A stretch of DNA of 64,000 nt from Hippasteria phrygiana. Its lineage: Eukaryota; Echinodermata; Asteroidea; Valvatida; Goniasteridae. The DNA is taken from positions 794,851-858,850 of the forward strand of contig JAZGUH010000711.1 in the NCBI GenBank assembly GCA_037893225.1, in the 5' to 3' direction. The notes under the pieces were generated by a model that saw only the letters and a program-made list of their open reading frames with translations, searched no databases and was not told the origin of the DNA. This document shows positions 40,301 to 54,920 of this stretch, one piece after another (within the stretch, counting starts at the first letter, position 1; each line of letters begins with the position of its first letter). The translations under genes and the position numbers were made by a program.

Positions 40301-43300
40301 TGAGTAAAGCAAGTCCATACCCCAGGGAATTTGACAGGCATGGAGCAATAAATAGACGGTAATCTGCACACAGATGGTGGCCGGGAAGAAAATAAACATT
40401 GCGAGGTTTGAATTTTCTCCACAAGTGTTAACTCTAAGAAGCCGCCGATAATTGCAACATGTAGCGCCAGATCTAAGCTATCCATACATGTCAACATTAC
40501 TGAATTTGGTTGATATTTCATGCAATTATGAATGAGTAAAGCAAGTCCATACCCCAGGGAATTTGACATGCATGGAGCAATAAATAGACGGTAACATGTA
40601 CACAGATGTTGGCCGGAAAGAAAATAAACATTGCGAGGTTTGAATTTTCTCCACAAGTGTTAACTCTAAGAAGCCGCCGATAATTGCAACATGTAGCGCC
40701 AGATCTAAGCTATCCATACATGTCAAAATTACTGAATTTGGTTGATATTTCATGCAATTATGAATGAGTAAAGCAAGTCATACCCTAGGGAATTTGACAG
40801 GCATGGAGCAATAAATAGAAGGTAATATGCACACAGATGTTGGCCGGAAAGAAAATAAACATTGCGAGGTTTGAATTTTCTCCACAAGTTTTAACTCTAA
40901 GAAGCCGCCGATAATTGCAACATGTAGCGCCAGATCTAAGCTATACATACATGTCAAAATTACTGCATTTGGTTGATATTTCATGCAATTATGAATGAGT
41001 AAAGCAAGTCCATACCCCAGGGAATTTGACAGGCATGGAGCAATAAATAAAAGGTAATCTGCACACAGATGGTGGCCGGGAAGAAAATAAACATTGCGAG
41101 GTTTGAATTTTCTCCACAAGTTTTAACTCTAAGAAGCCGCCGATAATTGCAACATGTAGCGCCAGATCTAAGCTATCCATACATGTCAAAATTACTGAAT
41201 TTGGTTGATATTTCATGCAATTATGAATGAGTAAAGCAACTCCATACCCCAGGGAATTTGACATGCATGGAGCAATAAATAGACGGTAATATGTACACAG
41301 ATGTTGGCCGGAAAGAAAATAAACATTGCGAGGTTTGAATTTTCTCCACAAGTGTTAACTCTAAGAAGCCGCCGATAATTGCAACATGTAGCGCCAGATC
41401 TAAGCTATCCATACATGTCAAAATTACTGAATTTGGTTGATATTTCATGCAATTATGAATGAGTAAAGCAAGTCCATACCCCAGGGAATTTGACAGGCAT
41501 GGAGCAATAAATAGACGGTAATCTGCACACAGATGGTGGCCGGGAAGAAAATAAACATTGCGAGGTTTGAATTTTCTCCACAAGTTTTAACTCTAAGAAG
41601 CCGCCGATAATTGCAACATGTAGCGCCAGATCTAAGCTATCCATACATGTCAAAATTACTGAATTTGGTTGATATTTCATGCAATTATGAATGAGTAAAG
41701 CAAGTCCATACCCCAGGGAATTTGACAGGCATGGAGCAATAAATAGACGGTAATCTGCACACAGATGGTGGCCGGGAAGAAAATAAACATTGCGAGGTTT
41801 GAATTTTCTCCACAAGTTTTAACTCTAAGAAGCCGCCGATAATTGCAACATGTAGCGCCAGATCTAAGCTATCCATACATGTCAAAATTACTGAATTTGG
41901 TTGATATTTCATGCAATTATGAATGAGTAAAGCAAGTCCATACCCCAGGGAATTTGACAGGCATGGAGCAATAAATAGACGGTAATCTGCACACAGATGG
42001 TGGCCGGGAAGAAAATAAACATTGCGAGGTTTGAATTTTCTCCACAAGTGTTAACTCTAAGAAGCCGCCGATAATTGCAACATGTAGCGCCAGATCTAAG
42101 CTATCCATACATGTCAACATTACTGAATTTGGTTGATATTTCAAGCAATTATGAATGAGTAAAGCAAGTCCATACCCCAGGGAATTTGACAGGCATGGAG
42201 CAATAAATAGACGGTAATCTGCACACAGATGGTGGCCGGGAAGAAAATAAACATTGCGAGGTTTGAATTTTCTCCACAAGTGTTAACTCTAAGAAGCCGC
42301 CGATAATTGCAACATGTAGCGCCAGATCTAAGCTATCCATACATGTCAACATTACTGAATTTGGTTGATATTTCATGCAATTATGAATGAGTAAAGCAAG
42401 TCCATACCCCAGGGAATTTGACATGCATGGAGCAATAAATAGACGGTAACATGTACACAGATGTTGGCCGGAAAGAAAATAAACATTGCGAGGTTTGAAT
42501 TTTCTCCACAAGTGTTAACTCTAAGAAGCCGCCGATAATTGCAACATGTAGCGCCAGATCTAAGCTATCCATACATGTCACAATTACTGAATTTGGTTGA
42601 TATTTCATGCAATTATGAATGAGTAAAGCAAGTCATACCCTAGGGAATTTGACAGGCATGGAGCAATAAATAGACGGTAATCTGCACACAGATGGTGGCC
42701 GGGAAGAAAATAAACATTGCGAGGTTTGAATTTTCTCCACAAGTTTTAACTCTAAGAAGCCGCCGATAATTGCAACATGTAGCGCCAGATCTAAGCTATC
42801 CATACATGTCAAAATTACTGAATTTGGTTGATATTTCATGCAATTATGAATGAGTAAAGCAAGTCCATACCCCAGGGAATTTGACAGGCATGGAGCAATA
42901 AATAGACGGTAATCTGCACACAGATGGTGGCCGGGAAGAAAATAAACATTGCGAGGTTTGAATTTTCTCCACAAGTGTTAACTCTAAGAAGCCGCCGATA
43001 ATTGCAACATGTAGCGCCAGATCTAAGCTATCCATACATGTCAACATTACTGAATTTGGTTGATATTTCAAGCAATTATGAATGAGTAAAGCAAGTCCAT
43101 ACCCCAGGGAATTTGACATGCATGGAGCAATAAATAGACGGTAACATGTACACAGATGTTGGCCGGAAAGAAAATAAACATTGCGAGGTTTGAATTTTCT
43201 CCACAAGTTTTAACTCTAAGAAGCCGCCGATAATTGCAACATGTAGCGCCAGATCTAAGCTATACATACATGTCAAAATTACTGAATTTGGTTGATATTT

Positions 43301-45065
43301 CATGCAATTATGAATGAGTAAAGCAAGTCCATACCCCAGGGAATTTGACAGGCATGGAGCAATAAATAGACGGTAATCTGCACACAGATGGTGGCCGGGA
43401 AGAAAATAAACATTGCGAGGTTTGAATTTTCTCCACAAGTTTTAACTCTAAGAAGCCGCCGATAATTGCAACATGTAGCGCCAGATCTAAGCTATCCATA
43501 CATGTCAAAATTACTGAATTTGGTTGATATTTCATGCAATTATGAATGAGTAAAGCAAGTCCATACCCCAGGGAATTTGACAGGCATGGAGCAATAAATA
43601 GACGGTAATCTGCACACAGATGGTGGCCGGGAAGAAAATAAACATTGCGAGGTTTGAATTTTCTCCACAAGTGTTAACTCTAAGAAGCCGCCGATAATTG
43701 CAACATGTAGCGCCAGATCTAAGCTATCCATACATGTCAAAATTACTGAATTTGGTTGATATTTCATGCAATTATGAATGAGTAAAGCAAGTCCATACCC
43801 CAGGGAATTTGACATGCATGGAGCAATAAATAGACGGTAACATGTACACAGATGTTGGCCGGAAAGAAAATAAACATTGCGAGGTTTGAATTTTCTCCAC
43901 AAGTGTTAACTCTAAGAAGCCGCCGATAATTGCAACATGTAGCGCCAGATCTAAGCTATCCATACATGTCAAAATTACTGAATTTGGTTGATATTTCATG
44001 CAATTATGAATGAGTAAAGCAAGTCATACCCTAGGGAATTTGACAGGCATGGAGCAATAAATAGACGGTAATCTGCACACAGATGGTGGCCGGGAAGAAA
44101 ATAAACATTGCGAGGTTTGAATTTTCTCCACAAGTTTTAACTCTAAGAAGCCGCCGATAATTGCAACATGTAGCGCCAGATCTAAGCTATCCATACATGT
44201 CAAAATTACTGAATTTGGTTGATATTTCATGCAATTATGAATGAGTAAAGCAAGTCCATACCCCAGGGAATTTGACAGGCATGGAGCAATAAATAGACGG
44301 TAATCTGCACACAGATGGTGGCCGGGAAGAAAATAAACATTGCGAGGTTTGAATTTTCTCCACAAGTGTTAACTCTAAGAAGCCGCCGATAATTGCAACA
44401 TGTAGCGCCAGATCTAAGCTATCCATACATGTCAACATTACTGAATTTGGTTGATATTTCAAGCAATTATGAATGAGTAAAGCAAGTCCATACCCCAGGG
44501 AATTTGACATGCATGGAGCAATAAATAGACGGTAACATGTACACAGATGTTGGCCGGAAAGAAAATAAACATTGCGAGGTTTGAATTTTCTCCACAAGTT
44601 TTAACTCTAAGAAGCCGCCGATAATTGCAACATGTAGCGCCAGATCTAAGCTATACATACATGTCAAAATTACTGAATTTGGTTGATATTTCATGCAATT
44701 ATGAATGAGTAAAGCAAGTCCATACCCCAGGGAATTTGACAGGCATGGAGCAATAAATAGACGGTAATCTGCACACAGATGGTGGCCGGGAAGAAAATAA
44801 ACATTGCGAGGTTTGAATTTTCTCCACAAGTTTTAACTCTAAGAAGCCGCCGATAATTGCAACATGTAGCGCCAGATCTAAGCTATCCATACATGTCAAA
44901 ATTACTGAATTTGGTTGATATTTCATGCAATTATGAATGAGTAAAGCAAGTCCATACCCCAGGGAATTTGACAGGCATGGAGCAATAAATAGACGGTAAT
45001 CTGCACACAGATGGTGGCCGGGAAGAAAATAAACATTGCGAGGTTTGAATTTTCTCCACAAGTGT
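28380..45065 (+). repeat. 36-monomer higher-order repeat, 8343 bp, two tandem copies
   Basis: Copy A (about 28380-36722) and copy B (about 36723-45065) correspond at a constant offset of 8343 bp (36 x 232 - 9). Each holds five short monomers in the same order, at spacings 1389, 1855, 1855, 1391 and then 1853 to the next copy. Rare variants recur in register: ACATATAGCG, CATACCCAAGGG, GTCACAATT (34236 and 42579) and the TATACATAC monomers. Comparing all 36 pairs I saw no variant difference until TCTACAC replaces TCTCCAC in the last monomer (about 45288). Similarity then continues with few changes to about 45.6 kb. Either a very recent unequal exchange or an assembly duplication would give this. 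Confidence 0.85.
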
Positions 45066-45646
45066 TAACTCTAAGAAGCCGCCGATAATTGCAACATGTA
45101 GCGCCAGATCTAAGCTATCCATACATGTCAAAATTACTGAATTTGGTTGATATTTCATGCAATTATGAATGAGTAAAGCAAGTCCATACCCCAGGGAATT
45201 TGACAGGCATGGAGCAATAAATAGACGGTAATCTGCACACAGATGGTGGCCGGGAAGAAAATAAACATTGCGAGGTTTGAATTTTCTACACAAGTGTTAA
45301 CTCTAAGAAGCCGCCGATAATTGCAACATGTAGCGCCAGATCTAAGCTATCCATACATGTCAAAATTACTGAATTTGGTTGATATTTCATGCAATTATGA
45401 ATGAGTAAAGCAAGTCCATACCCCAGGGAATTTGACATGCATGGAGCAATAAATAGACGGTAACATGTACACAGATGTTGGCCGGAAAGAAAATAAACAT
45501 TGCGAGGTTTGAATTTTCTCCACAAGTGTTAACTCTAAGAAGCCGCCGATAATTGCAACATGTAGCGCCAGATCTAAGCTATCCATACATGTCAAAATTA
45601 CTGAATTTGGTTGATATTTCATGCAATTATGAATGAGTAAAGCAAG

Positions 45647-48600
45647 TCATACCCTAGGGAATTTGACAGGCATGGAGCAATAAATAGAAGGTAATATGCA
45701 CACAGATGTTGGCCGGAAAGAAAATAAACATTGCGAGGTTTGAATTTTCTCCACAAGTTTTAACTCTAAGAAGCCGCCGATAATTGCAACATGTAGCGCC
45801 AGATCTAAGCTATACATACATGTCAAAATTACTGCATTTGGTTGATATTTCATGCAATTATGAATGAGTAAAGCAAGTCCATACCCCAGGGAATTTGACA
45901 GGCATGGAGCAATAAATAGACGGTAATCTGCACACAGATGGTGGCCGGGAAGAAAATAAACATTGCGAGGTTTGAATTTTCTCCACAAGTGTTAACTCTA
46001 AGAAGCCGCCGATAATTGCAACATGTAGCGCCAGATCTAAGCTATCCATACATGTCAAAATTACTGAATTTGGTTGATATTTCATGCAATTATGAATGAG
46101 TAAAGCAAGTCCATACCCCAGGGAATTTGACAGGCATGGAGCAATAAATAGACGGTAATCTGCACACAGATGGTGGCCGGGAAGAAAATAAACATTGCGA
46201 GGTTTGAATTTTCTCCACAAGTGTTAACTCTAAGAAGCCGCCGATAATTGCAACATGTAGCGCCAGATCTAAGCTATCCATACATGTCAACATTACTGCA
46301 TTTGGTTGATATTTCAAGCAATTATGAATGAGTAAAGCAAGTCCATACCCCAGGGAATTTGACAGGCATGGAGCAATAAATAGACGGTAATCTGCACACA
46401 GATGGTGGCCGGGAAGAAAATAAACATTGCGAGGTTTGAATTTTCTCCACAAGTGTTAACTCTAAGAAGCCGCCGATAATTGCAACATGTAGCGCCAGAT
46501 CTAAGCTATCCATACATGTCAACATTACTGAATTTGGTTGATATTTCATGCAATTATGAATGAGTAAAGCAAGTCCATACCCCAGGGAATTTGACAGGCA
46601 TGGAGCAATAAATAGACGGTAATCTGCACACAGATGGTGGCCGGGAAGAAAATAAACATTGCGAGGTTTGAATTTTCTACACAAGTTTTAACTCTAAGAA
46701 GCCGCCGATAATTGCAACATGTAGCGCCAGATCTAAGCTATACATACATGTCAAAATTACTGAATTTGGTTGATATTTCATGCAATTATGAATGAGTAAA
46801 GCAAGTCCATACCCCAGGGAATTTGACAGGCATGGAGCAATAAATAGACGGTAATCTGCACACAGATGGTGGCCGGGAAGAAAATAAACATTGCGAGGTT
46901 TGAATTTTCTCCACAAGTTTTAACTCTAAGAAGCCGCCGATAATTGCAACATGTAGCGCCAGATCTAAGCTATCCATACATGTCAAAATTACTGAATTTG
47001 GTTGATATTTCATGCAATTATGAATGAGTAAAGCAAGTCCATACCCCAGGGAATTTGACATGCATGGAGCAATAAATAGACGGTAACATGTACACAGATG
47101 TTGGCCGGAAAGAAAATAAACATTGCGAGGTTTGAATTTTCTCCACAAGTTTTAACTCTAAGAAGCCGCCGATAATTGCAACATGTAGCGCCAGATCTAA
47201 GCTATACATACATGTCAAAATTACTGAATTTGGTTGATATTTCATGCAATTATGAATGAGTAAAGCAAGTCCATACCCCAGGGAATTTGACAGGCATGGA
47301 GCAATAAATAGACGGTAATCTGCACACAGATGGTGGCCGGGAAGAAAATAAACATTGCGAGGTTTGAATTTTCTCCACAAGTTTTAACTCTAAGAAGCCG
47401 CCGATAATTGCAACATGTAGCGCCAGATCTAAGCTATCCATACATGTCAAAATTACTGAATTTGGTTGATATTTCATGCAATTATGAATGAGTAAAGCAA
47501 GTCCATACCCCAGGGAATTTGACAGGCATGGAGCAATAAATAGACGGTAATCTGCACACAGATGGTGGCCGGGAAGAAAATAAACATTGCGAGGTTTGAA
47601 TTTTCTCCACAAGTGTTAACTCTAAGAAGCCGCCGATAATTGCAACATGTAGCGCCAGATCTAAGCTATCCATACATGTCAAAATTACTGAATTTGGTTG
47701 ATATTTCATGCAATTATGAATGAGTAAAGCAAGTCCATACCCCAGGGAATTTGACAGGCATGGAGCAATAAATACACGGTAATCTGCACACAGATGGTGG
47801 CCGGGAAGAAAATAAACATTGCGAGGTTTGAATTTTCTCCACAAGTGTTAACTCTAAGAAGCCGCCGATAATTGCAACATGTAGCGCCAGATCTAAGCTA
47901 TCCATACATGTCAACATTACTGCATTTGGTTGATATTTCAAGCAATTATGAATGAGTAAAGCAAGTCCATACCCCAGGGAATTTGACAGGCATGGAGCAA
48001 TAAATAGACGGTAATCTGCACACAGATGGTGGCCGGGAAGAAAATAAACATTGCGAGGTTTGAATTTTCTCCACAAGTGTTAACTCTAAGAAGCCGCCGA
48101 TAATTGCAACATGTAGCGCCAGATCTAAGCTATCCATACATGTCAACATTACTGAATTTGGTTGATATTTCATGCAATTATGAATGAGTAAAGCAAGTCC
48201 ATACCCCAGGGAATTTGACAGGCATGGAGCAATAAATAGACGGTAATCTGCACACAGATGGTGGCCGGGAAGAAAATAAACATTGCGAGGTTTGAATTTT
48301 CTACACAAGTTTTAACTCTAAGAAGCCGCCGATAATTGCAACATGTAGCGCCAGATCTAAGCTATCCATACATGTCAAAATTACTGAATTTGGTTGATAT
48401 TTCATGCAATTATGAATGAGTAAAGCAAGTCCATACCCCAGGGAATTTGACATGCATGGAGCAATAAATAGACGGTAACATGTACACAGATGTTGGCCGG
48501 AAAGAAAATAAACATTGCGAGGTTTGAATTTTCTCCACAAGTGTTAACTCTAAGAAGCCGCCGATAATTGCAACATGTAGCGCCAGATCTAAGCTATCCA

Positions 48601-51600
48601 TACATGTCAAAATTACTGAATTTGGTTGATATTTCATGCAATTATGAATGAGTAAAGCAAGTCATACCCTAGGGAATTTGACAGGCATGGAGCAATAAAT
48701 AGAAGGTAATATGCACACAGATGTTGGCCGGAAAGAAAATAAACATTGCGAGGTTTGAATTTTCTCCACAAGTTTTAACTCTAAGAAGCCGCCGATAATT
48801 GCAACATGTAGCGCCAGATCTAAGCTATACATACATGTCAAAATTACTGCATTTGGTTGATATTTCATGCAATTATGAATGAGTAAAGCAAGTCCATACC
48901 CCAGGGAATTTGACAGGCATGGAGCAATAAATAGACGGTAATCTGCACACAGATGGTGGCCGGGAAGAAAATAAACATTGCGAGGTTTGAATTTTCTCCA
49001 CAAGTGTTAACTCTAAGAAGCCGCCGATAATTGCAACATGTAGCGCCAGATCTAAGCTATCCATACATGTCAAAATTACTGAATTTGGTTGATATTTCAT
49101 GCAATTATGAATGAGTAAAGCAAGTCCATACCCCAGGGAATTTGACAGGCATGGAGCAATAAATAGACGGTAATCTGCACACAGATGGTGGCCGGGAAGA
49201 AAATAAACATTGCGAGGTTTGAATTTTCTCCACAAGTGTTAACTCTAAGAAGCCGCCGATAATTGCAACATGTAGCGCCAGATCTAAGCTATCCATACAT
49301 GTCAACATTACTGCATTTGGTTGATATTTCAAGCAATTATGAATGAGTAAAGCAAGTCCATACCCCAGGGAATTTGACAGGCATGGAGCAATAAATAGAC
49401 GGTAATCTGCACACAGATGGTGGCCGGGAAGAAAATAAACATTGCGAGGTTTGAATTTTCTCCACAAGTGTTAACTCTAAGAAGCCGCCGATAATTGCAA
49501 CATGTAGCGCCAGATCTAAGCTATCCATACATGTCAACATTACTGAATTTGGTTGATATTTCATGCAATTATGAATGAGTAAAGCAAGTCCATACCCCAG
49601 GGAATTTGACAGGCATGGAGCAATAAATAGACGGTAATCTGCACACAGATGGTGGCCGGGAAGAAAATAAACATTGCGAGGTTTGAATTTTCTACACAAG
49701 TTTTAACTCTAAGAAGCCGCCGATAATTGCAACATGTAGCGCCAGATCTAAGCTATACATACATGTCAAAATTACTGAATTTGGTTGATATTTCATGCAA
49801 TTATGAATGAGTAAAGCAAGTCCATACCCCAGGGAATTTGACAGGCATGGAGCAATAAATAGACGGTAATCTGCACACAGATGGTGGCCGGGAAGAAAAT
49901 AAACATTGCGAGGTTTGAATTTTCTCCACAAGTTTTAACTCTAAGAAGCCGCCGATAATTGCAACATGTAGCGCCAGATCTAAGCTATCCATACATGTCA
50001 AAATTACTGAATTTGGTTGATATTTCATGCAATTATGAATGAGTAAAGCAAGTCCATACCCCAGGGAATTTGACAGGCATGGAGCAATAAATAGACGGTA
50101 ATCTGCACACAGATGGTGGCCGGGAAGAAAATAAACATTGCGAGGTTTGAATTTTCTCCACAAGTGTTAACTCTAAGAAGCCGCCGATAATTGCAACATG
50201 TAGCGCCAGATCTAAGCTATCCATACATGTCAACATTACTGCATTTGGTTGATATTTCAAGCAATTATGAATGAGTAAAGCAAGTCCATACCCCAGGGAA
50301 TTTGACAGGCATGGAGCAATAAATAGACGGTAATCTGCACACAGATGGTGGCCGGGAAGAAAATAAACATTGCGAGGTTTGAATTTTCTCCACAAGTGTT
50401 AACTCTAAGAAGCCGCCGATAATTGCAACATGTAGCGCCAGATCTAAGCTACCCATACATGTCAACATTACTGAATTTGGTTGATATTTCATGCAATTAT
50501 GAATGAGTAAAGCAAGTCCATACCCCAGGGAATTTGACAGGCATGGAGCAATAAATAGACGGTAATCTGCACACAGATGGTGGCCGGGAAGAAAATAAAC
50601 ATTGCGAGGTTTGAATTTTCTACACAAGTTTTAACTCTAAGAAGCCGCCGATAATTGCAACATGTAGCGCCAGATCTAAGCTATCCATACATGTCAAAAT
50701 TACTGAATTTGGTTGATATTTCATGCAATTATGAATGAGTAAAGCAAGTCCATACCCCAGGGAATTTGACATGCATGGAGCAATAAATAGACGGTAACAT
50801 GTACACAGATGTTGGCCGGAAAGAAAATAAACATTGCGAGGTTTGAATTTTCTCCACAAGTGTTAACTCTAAGAAGCCGCCGATAATTGCAACATGTAGC
50901 GCCAGATCTAAGCTATCCATACATGTCAAAATTACTGAATTTGGTTGATATTTCATGCAATTATGAATGAGTAAAGCAAGTCATACCCTAGGGAATTTGA
51001 CAGGCATGGAGCAATAAATAGAAGGTAATATGCACACAGATGTTGGCCGGAAAGAAAATAAACATTGCGAGGTTTGAATTTTCTCCACAAGTTTTAACTC
51101 TAAGAAGCCGCCGATAATTGCAACATGTAGCGCCAGATCTAAGCTATACATACATGTCAAAATTACTGCATTTGGTTGATATTTCATGCAATTATGAATG
51201 AGTAAAGCAAGTCCATACCCCAGGGAATTTGACAGGCATGGAGCAATAAATAGACGGTAATCTGCACACAGATGGTGGCCGGGAAGAAAATAAACATTGC
51301 GAGGTTTGAATTTTCTCCACAAGTGTTAACTCTAAGAAGCCGCCGATAATTGCAACATGTAGCGCCAGATCTAAGCTATCCATACATGTCAAAATTACTG
51401 AATTTGGTTGATATTTCATGCAATTATGAATGAGTAAAGCAAGTCCATACCCCAGGGAATTTGACAGGCATGGAGCAATAAATAGACGGTAATCTGCACA
51501 CAGATGGTGGCCGGGAAGAAAATAAACATTGCGAGGTTTGAATTTTCTCCACAAGTGTTAACTCTAAGAAGCCGCCGATAATTGCAACATGTAGCGCCAG

Positions 51601-54600
51601 ATCTAAGCTATCCATACATGTCAACATTACTGCATTTGGTTGATATTTCAAGCAATTATGAATGAGTAAAGCAAGTCCATACCCCAGGGAATTTGACAGG
51701 CATGGAGCAATAAATAGACGGTAATCTGCACACAGATGGTGGCCGGGAAGAAAATAAACATTGCGAGGTTTGAATTTTCTCCACAAGTGTTAACTCTAAG
51801 AAGCCGCCGATAATTGCAACATGTAGCGCCAGATCTAAGCTATCCATACATGTCAAAATTACTGAATTTGGTTGATATTTCATGCAATTATGAATGAGTA
51901 AAGCAAGTCCATACCCCAGGGAATTTGACAGGCATGGAGCAATAAATAGACGGTAATCTGCACACAGATGGTGGCCGGGAAGAAAATAAACATTGCGAGG
52001 TTTGAATTTTCTACACAAGTTTTAACTCTAAGAAGCCGCCGATAATTGCAACATGTAGCGCCAGATCTAAGCTATACATACATGTCAAAATTACTGAATT
52101 TGGTTGATATTTCATGCAATTATGAATGAGTAAAGCAAGTCCATACCCCAGGGAATTTGACAGGCATGGAGCAATAAATAGACGGTAATCTGCACACAGA
52201 TGGTGGCCGGGAAGAAAATAAACATTGCGAGGTTTGAATTTTCTCCACAAGTTTTAACTCTAAGAAGCCGCCGATAATTGCAACATGTAGCGCCAGATCT
52301 AAGCTATCCATACATGTCAAAATTACTGAATTTGGTTGATATTTCATGCAATTATGAATGAGTAAAGCAAGTCCATACCCCAGGGAATTTGACAGGCATG
52401 GAGCAATAAATAGACGGTAATCTGCACACAGATGGTGGCCGGGAAGAAAATAAACATTGCGAGGTTTGAATTTTCTCCACAAGTGTTAACTCTAAGAAGC
52501 CGCCGATAATTGCAACATGTAGCGCCAGATCTAAGCTATCCATACATGTCAAAATTACTGAATTTGGTTGATATTTCATGCAATTATGAATGAGTAAAGC
52601 AAGTCCATACCCCAGGGAATTTGACAGGCATGGAGCAATAAATAGACGGTAATCTGCACACAGATGGTGGCCGGGAAGAAAATAAACATTGCGAGGTTTG
52701 AATTTTCTCCACAAGTGTTAACTCTAAGAAGCCGCCGATAATTGCAACATGTAGCGCCAGATCTAAGCTATCCATACATGTCAACATTACTGCATTTGGT
52801 TGATATTTCAAGCAATTATGAATGAGTAAAGCAAGTCCATACCCCAGGGAATTTGACAGGCATGGAGCAATAAATAGACGGTAATCTGCACACAGATGGT
52901 GGCCGGGAAGAAAATAAACATTGCGAGGTTTGAATTTTCTCCACAAGTGTTAACTCTAAGAAGCCGCCGATAATTGCAACATGTAGCGCCAGATCTAAGC
53001 TATCCATACATGTCAACATTACTGAATTTGGTTGATATTTCATGCAATTATGAATGAGTAAAGCAAGTCCATACCCCAGGGAATTTGACAGGCATGGAGC
53101 AATAAATAGACGGTAATCTGCACACAGATGGTGGCCGGGAAGAAAATAAACATTGCGAGGTTTGAATTTTCTACACAAGTTTTAACTCTAAGAAGCCGCC
53201 GATAATTGCAACATGTAGCGCCAGATCTAAGCTATCCATACATGTCAAAATTACTGAATTTGGTTGATATTTCATGCAATTATGAATGAGTAAAGCAAGT
53301 CCATACCCCAGGGAATTTGACATGCATGGAGCAATAAATAGACGGTAACATGTACACAGATGTTGGCCGGAAAGAAAATAAACATTGCGAGGTTTGAATT
53401 TTCTCCACAAGTGTTAACTCTAAGAAGCCGCCGATAATTGCAACATGTAGCGCCAGATCTAAGCTATCCATACATGTCAAAATTACTGAATTTGGTTGAT
53501 ATTTCATGCAATTATGAATGAGTAAAGCAAGTCATACCCTAGGGAATTTGACAGGCATGGAGCAATAAATAGAAGGTAATATGCACACAGATGTTGGCCG
53601 GAAAGAAAATAAACATTGCGAGGTTTGAATTTTCTCCACAAGTTTTAACTCTAAGAAGCCGCCGATAATTGCAACATGTAGCGCCAGATCTAAGCTATAC
53701 ATACATGTCAAAATTACTGCATTTGGTTGATATTTCATGCAATTATGAATGAGTAAAGCAAGTCCATACCCCAGGGAATTTGACAGGCATGGAGCAATAA
53801 ATAGACGGTAATCTGCACACAGATGGTGGCCGGGAAGAAAATAAACATTGCGAGGTTTGAATTTTCTCCACAAGTGTTAACTCTAAGAAGCCGCCGATAA
53901 TTGCAACATGTAGCGCCAGATCTAAGCTATCCATACATGTCAAAATTACTGAATTTGGTTGATATTTCATGCAATTATGAATGAGTAAAGCAAGTCCATA
54001 CCCCAGGGAATTTGACAGGCATGGAGCAATAAATAGACGGTAATCTGCACACAGATGGTGGCCGGGAAGAAAATAAACATTGCGAGGTTTGAATTTTCTC
54101 CACAAGTGTTAACTCTAAGAAGCCGCCGATAATTGCAACATGTAGCGCCAGATCTAAGCTATCCATACATGTCAACATTACTGCATTTGGTTGATATTTC
54201 AAGCAATTATGAATGAGTAAAGCAAGTCCATACCCCAGGGAATTTGACAGGCATGGAGCAATAAATAGACGGTAATCTGCACACAGATGGTGGCCGGGAA
54301 GAAAATAAACATTGCGAGGTTTGAATTTTCTCCACAAGTGTTAACTCTAAGAAGCCGCCGATAATTGCAACATGTAGCGCCAGATCTAAGCTATCCATAC
54401 ATGTCAACATTACTGAATTTGGTTGATATTTCAAGCAATTATGAATGAGTAAAGCAAGTCCATACCCCAGGGAATTTGACAGGCATGGAGCAATAAATAG
54501 ACGGTAATCTGCACACAGATGGTGGCCGGGAAGAAAATAAACATTGCGAGGTTTGAATTTTCTACACAAGTTTTAACTCTAAGAAGCCGCCGATAATTGC

Positions 54601-54920
54601 AACATGTAGCGCCAGATCTAAGCTATCCATACATGTCAAAATTACTGAATTTGGTTGATATTTCATGCAATTATGAATGAGTAAAGCAAGTCCATACCCC
54701 AGGGAATTTGACATGCATGGAGCAATAAATAGACGGTAACATGTACACAGATGTTGGCCGGAAAGAAAATAAACATTGCGAGGTTTGAATTTTCTCCACA
54801 AGTGTTAACTCTAAGAAGCCGCCGATAATTGCAACATGTAGCGCCAGATCTAAGCTATCCATACATGTCAAAATTACTGAATTTGGTTGATATTTCATGC
54901 AATTATGAATGAGTAAAGCA
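45647..54920 (+). repeat. Higher-order repeats of 1624, 2319 and 2551 bp
   Basis: 231-bp monomers lie near 45647, 48662, 50981, 53532 and 54923. The 10-monomer unit between 48662 and 50981 recurs between 50981 and 53532 with one extra monomer inserted, making 11. A 7-monomer unit (1624 bp, all full length) links about 45860-46680 with about 47480-48300. A hallmark of this section is the monomer with CAACATT, CTGCATTT and TTTCAAGC together. Confidence 0.8.
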
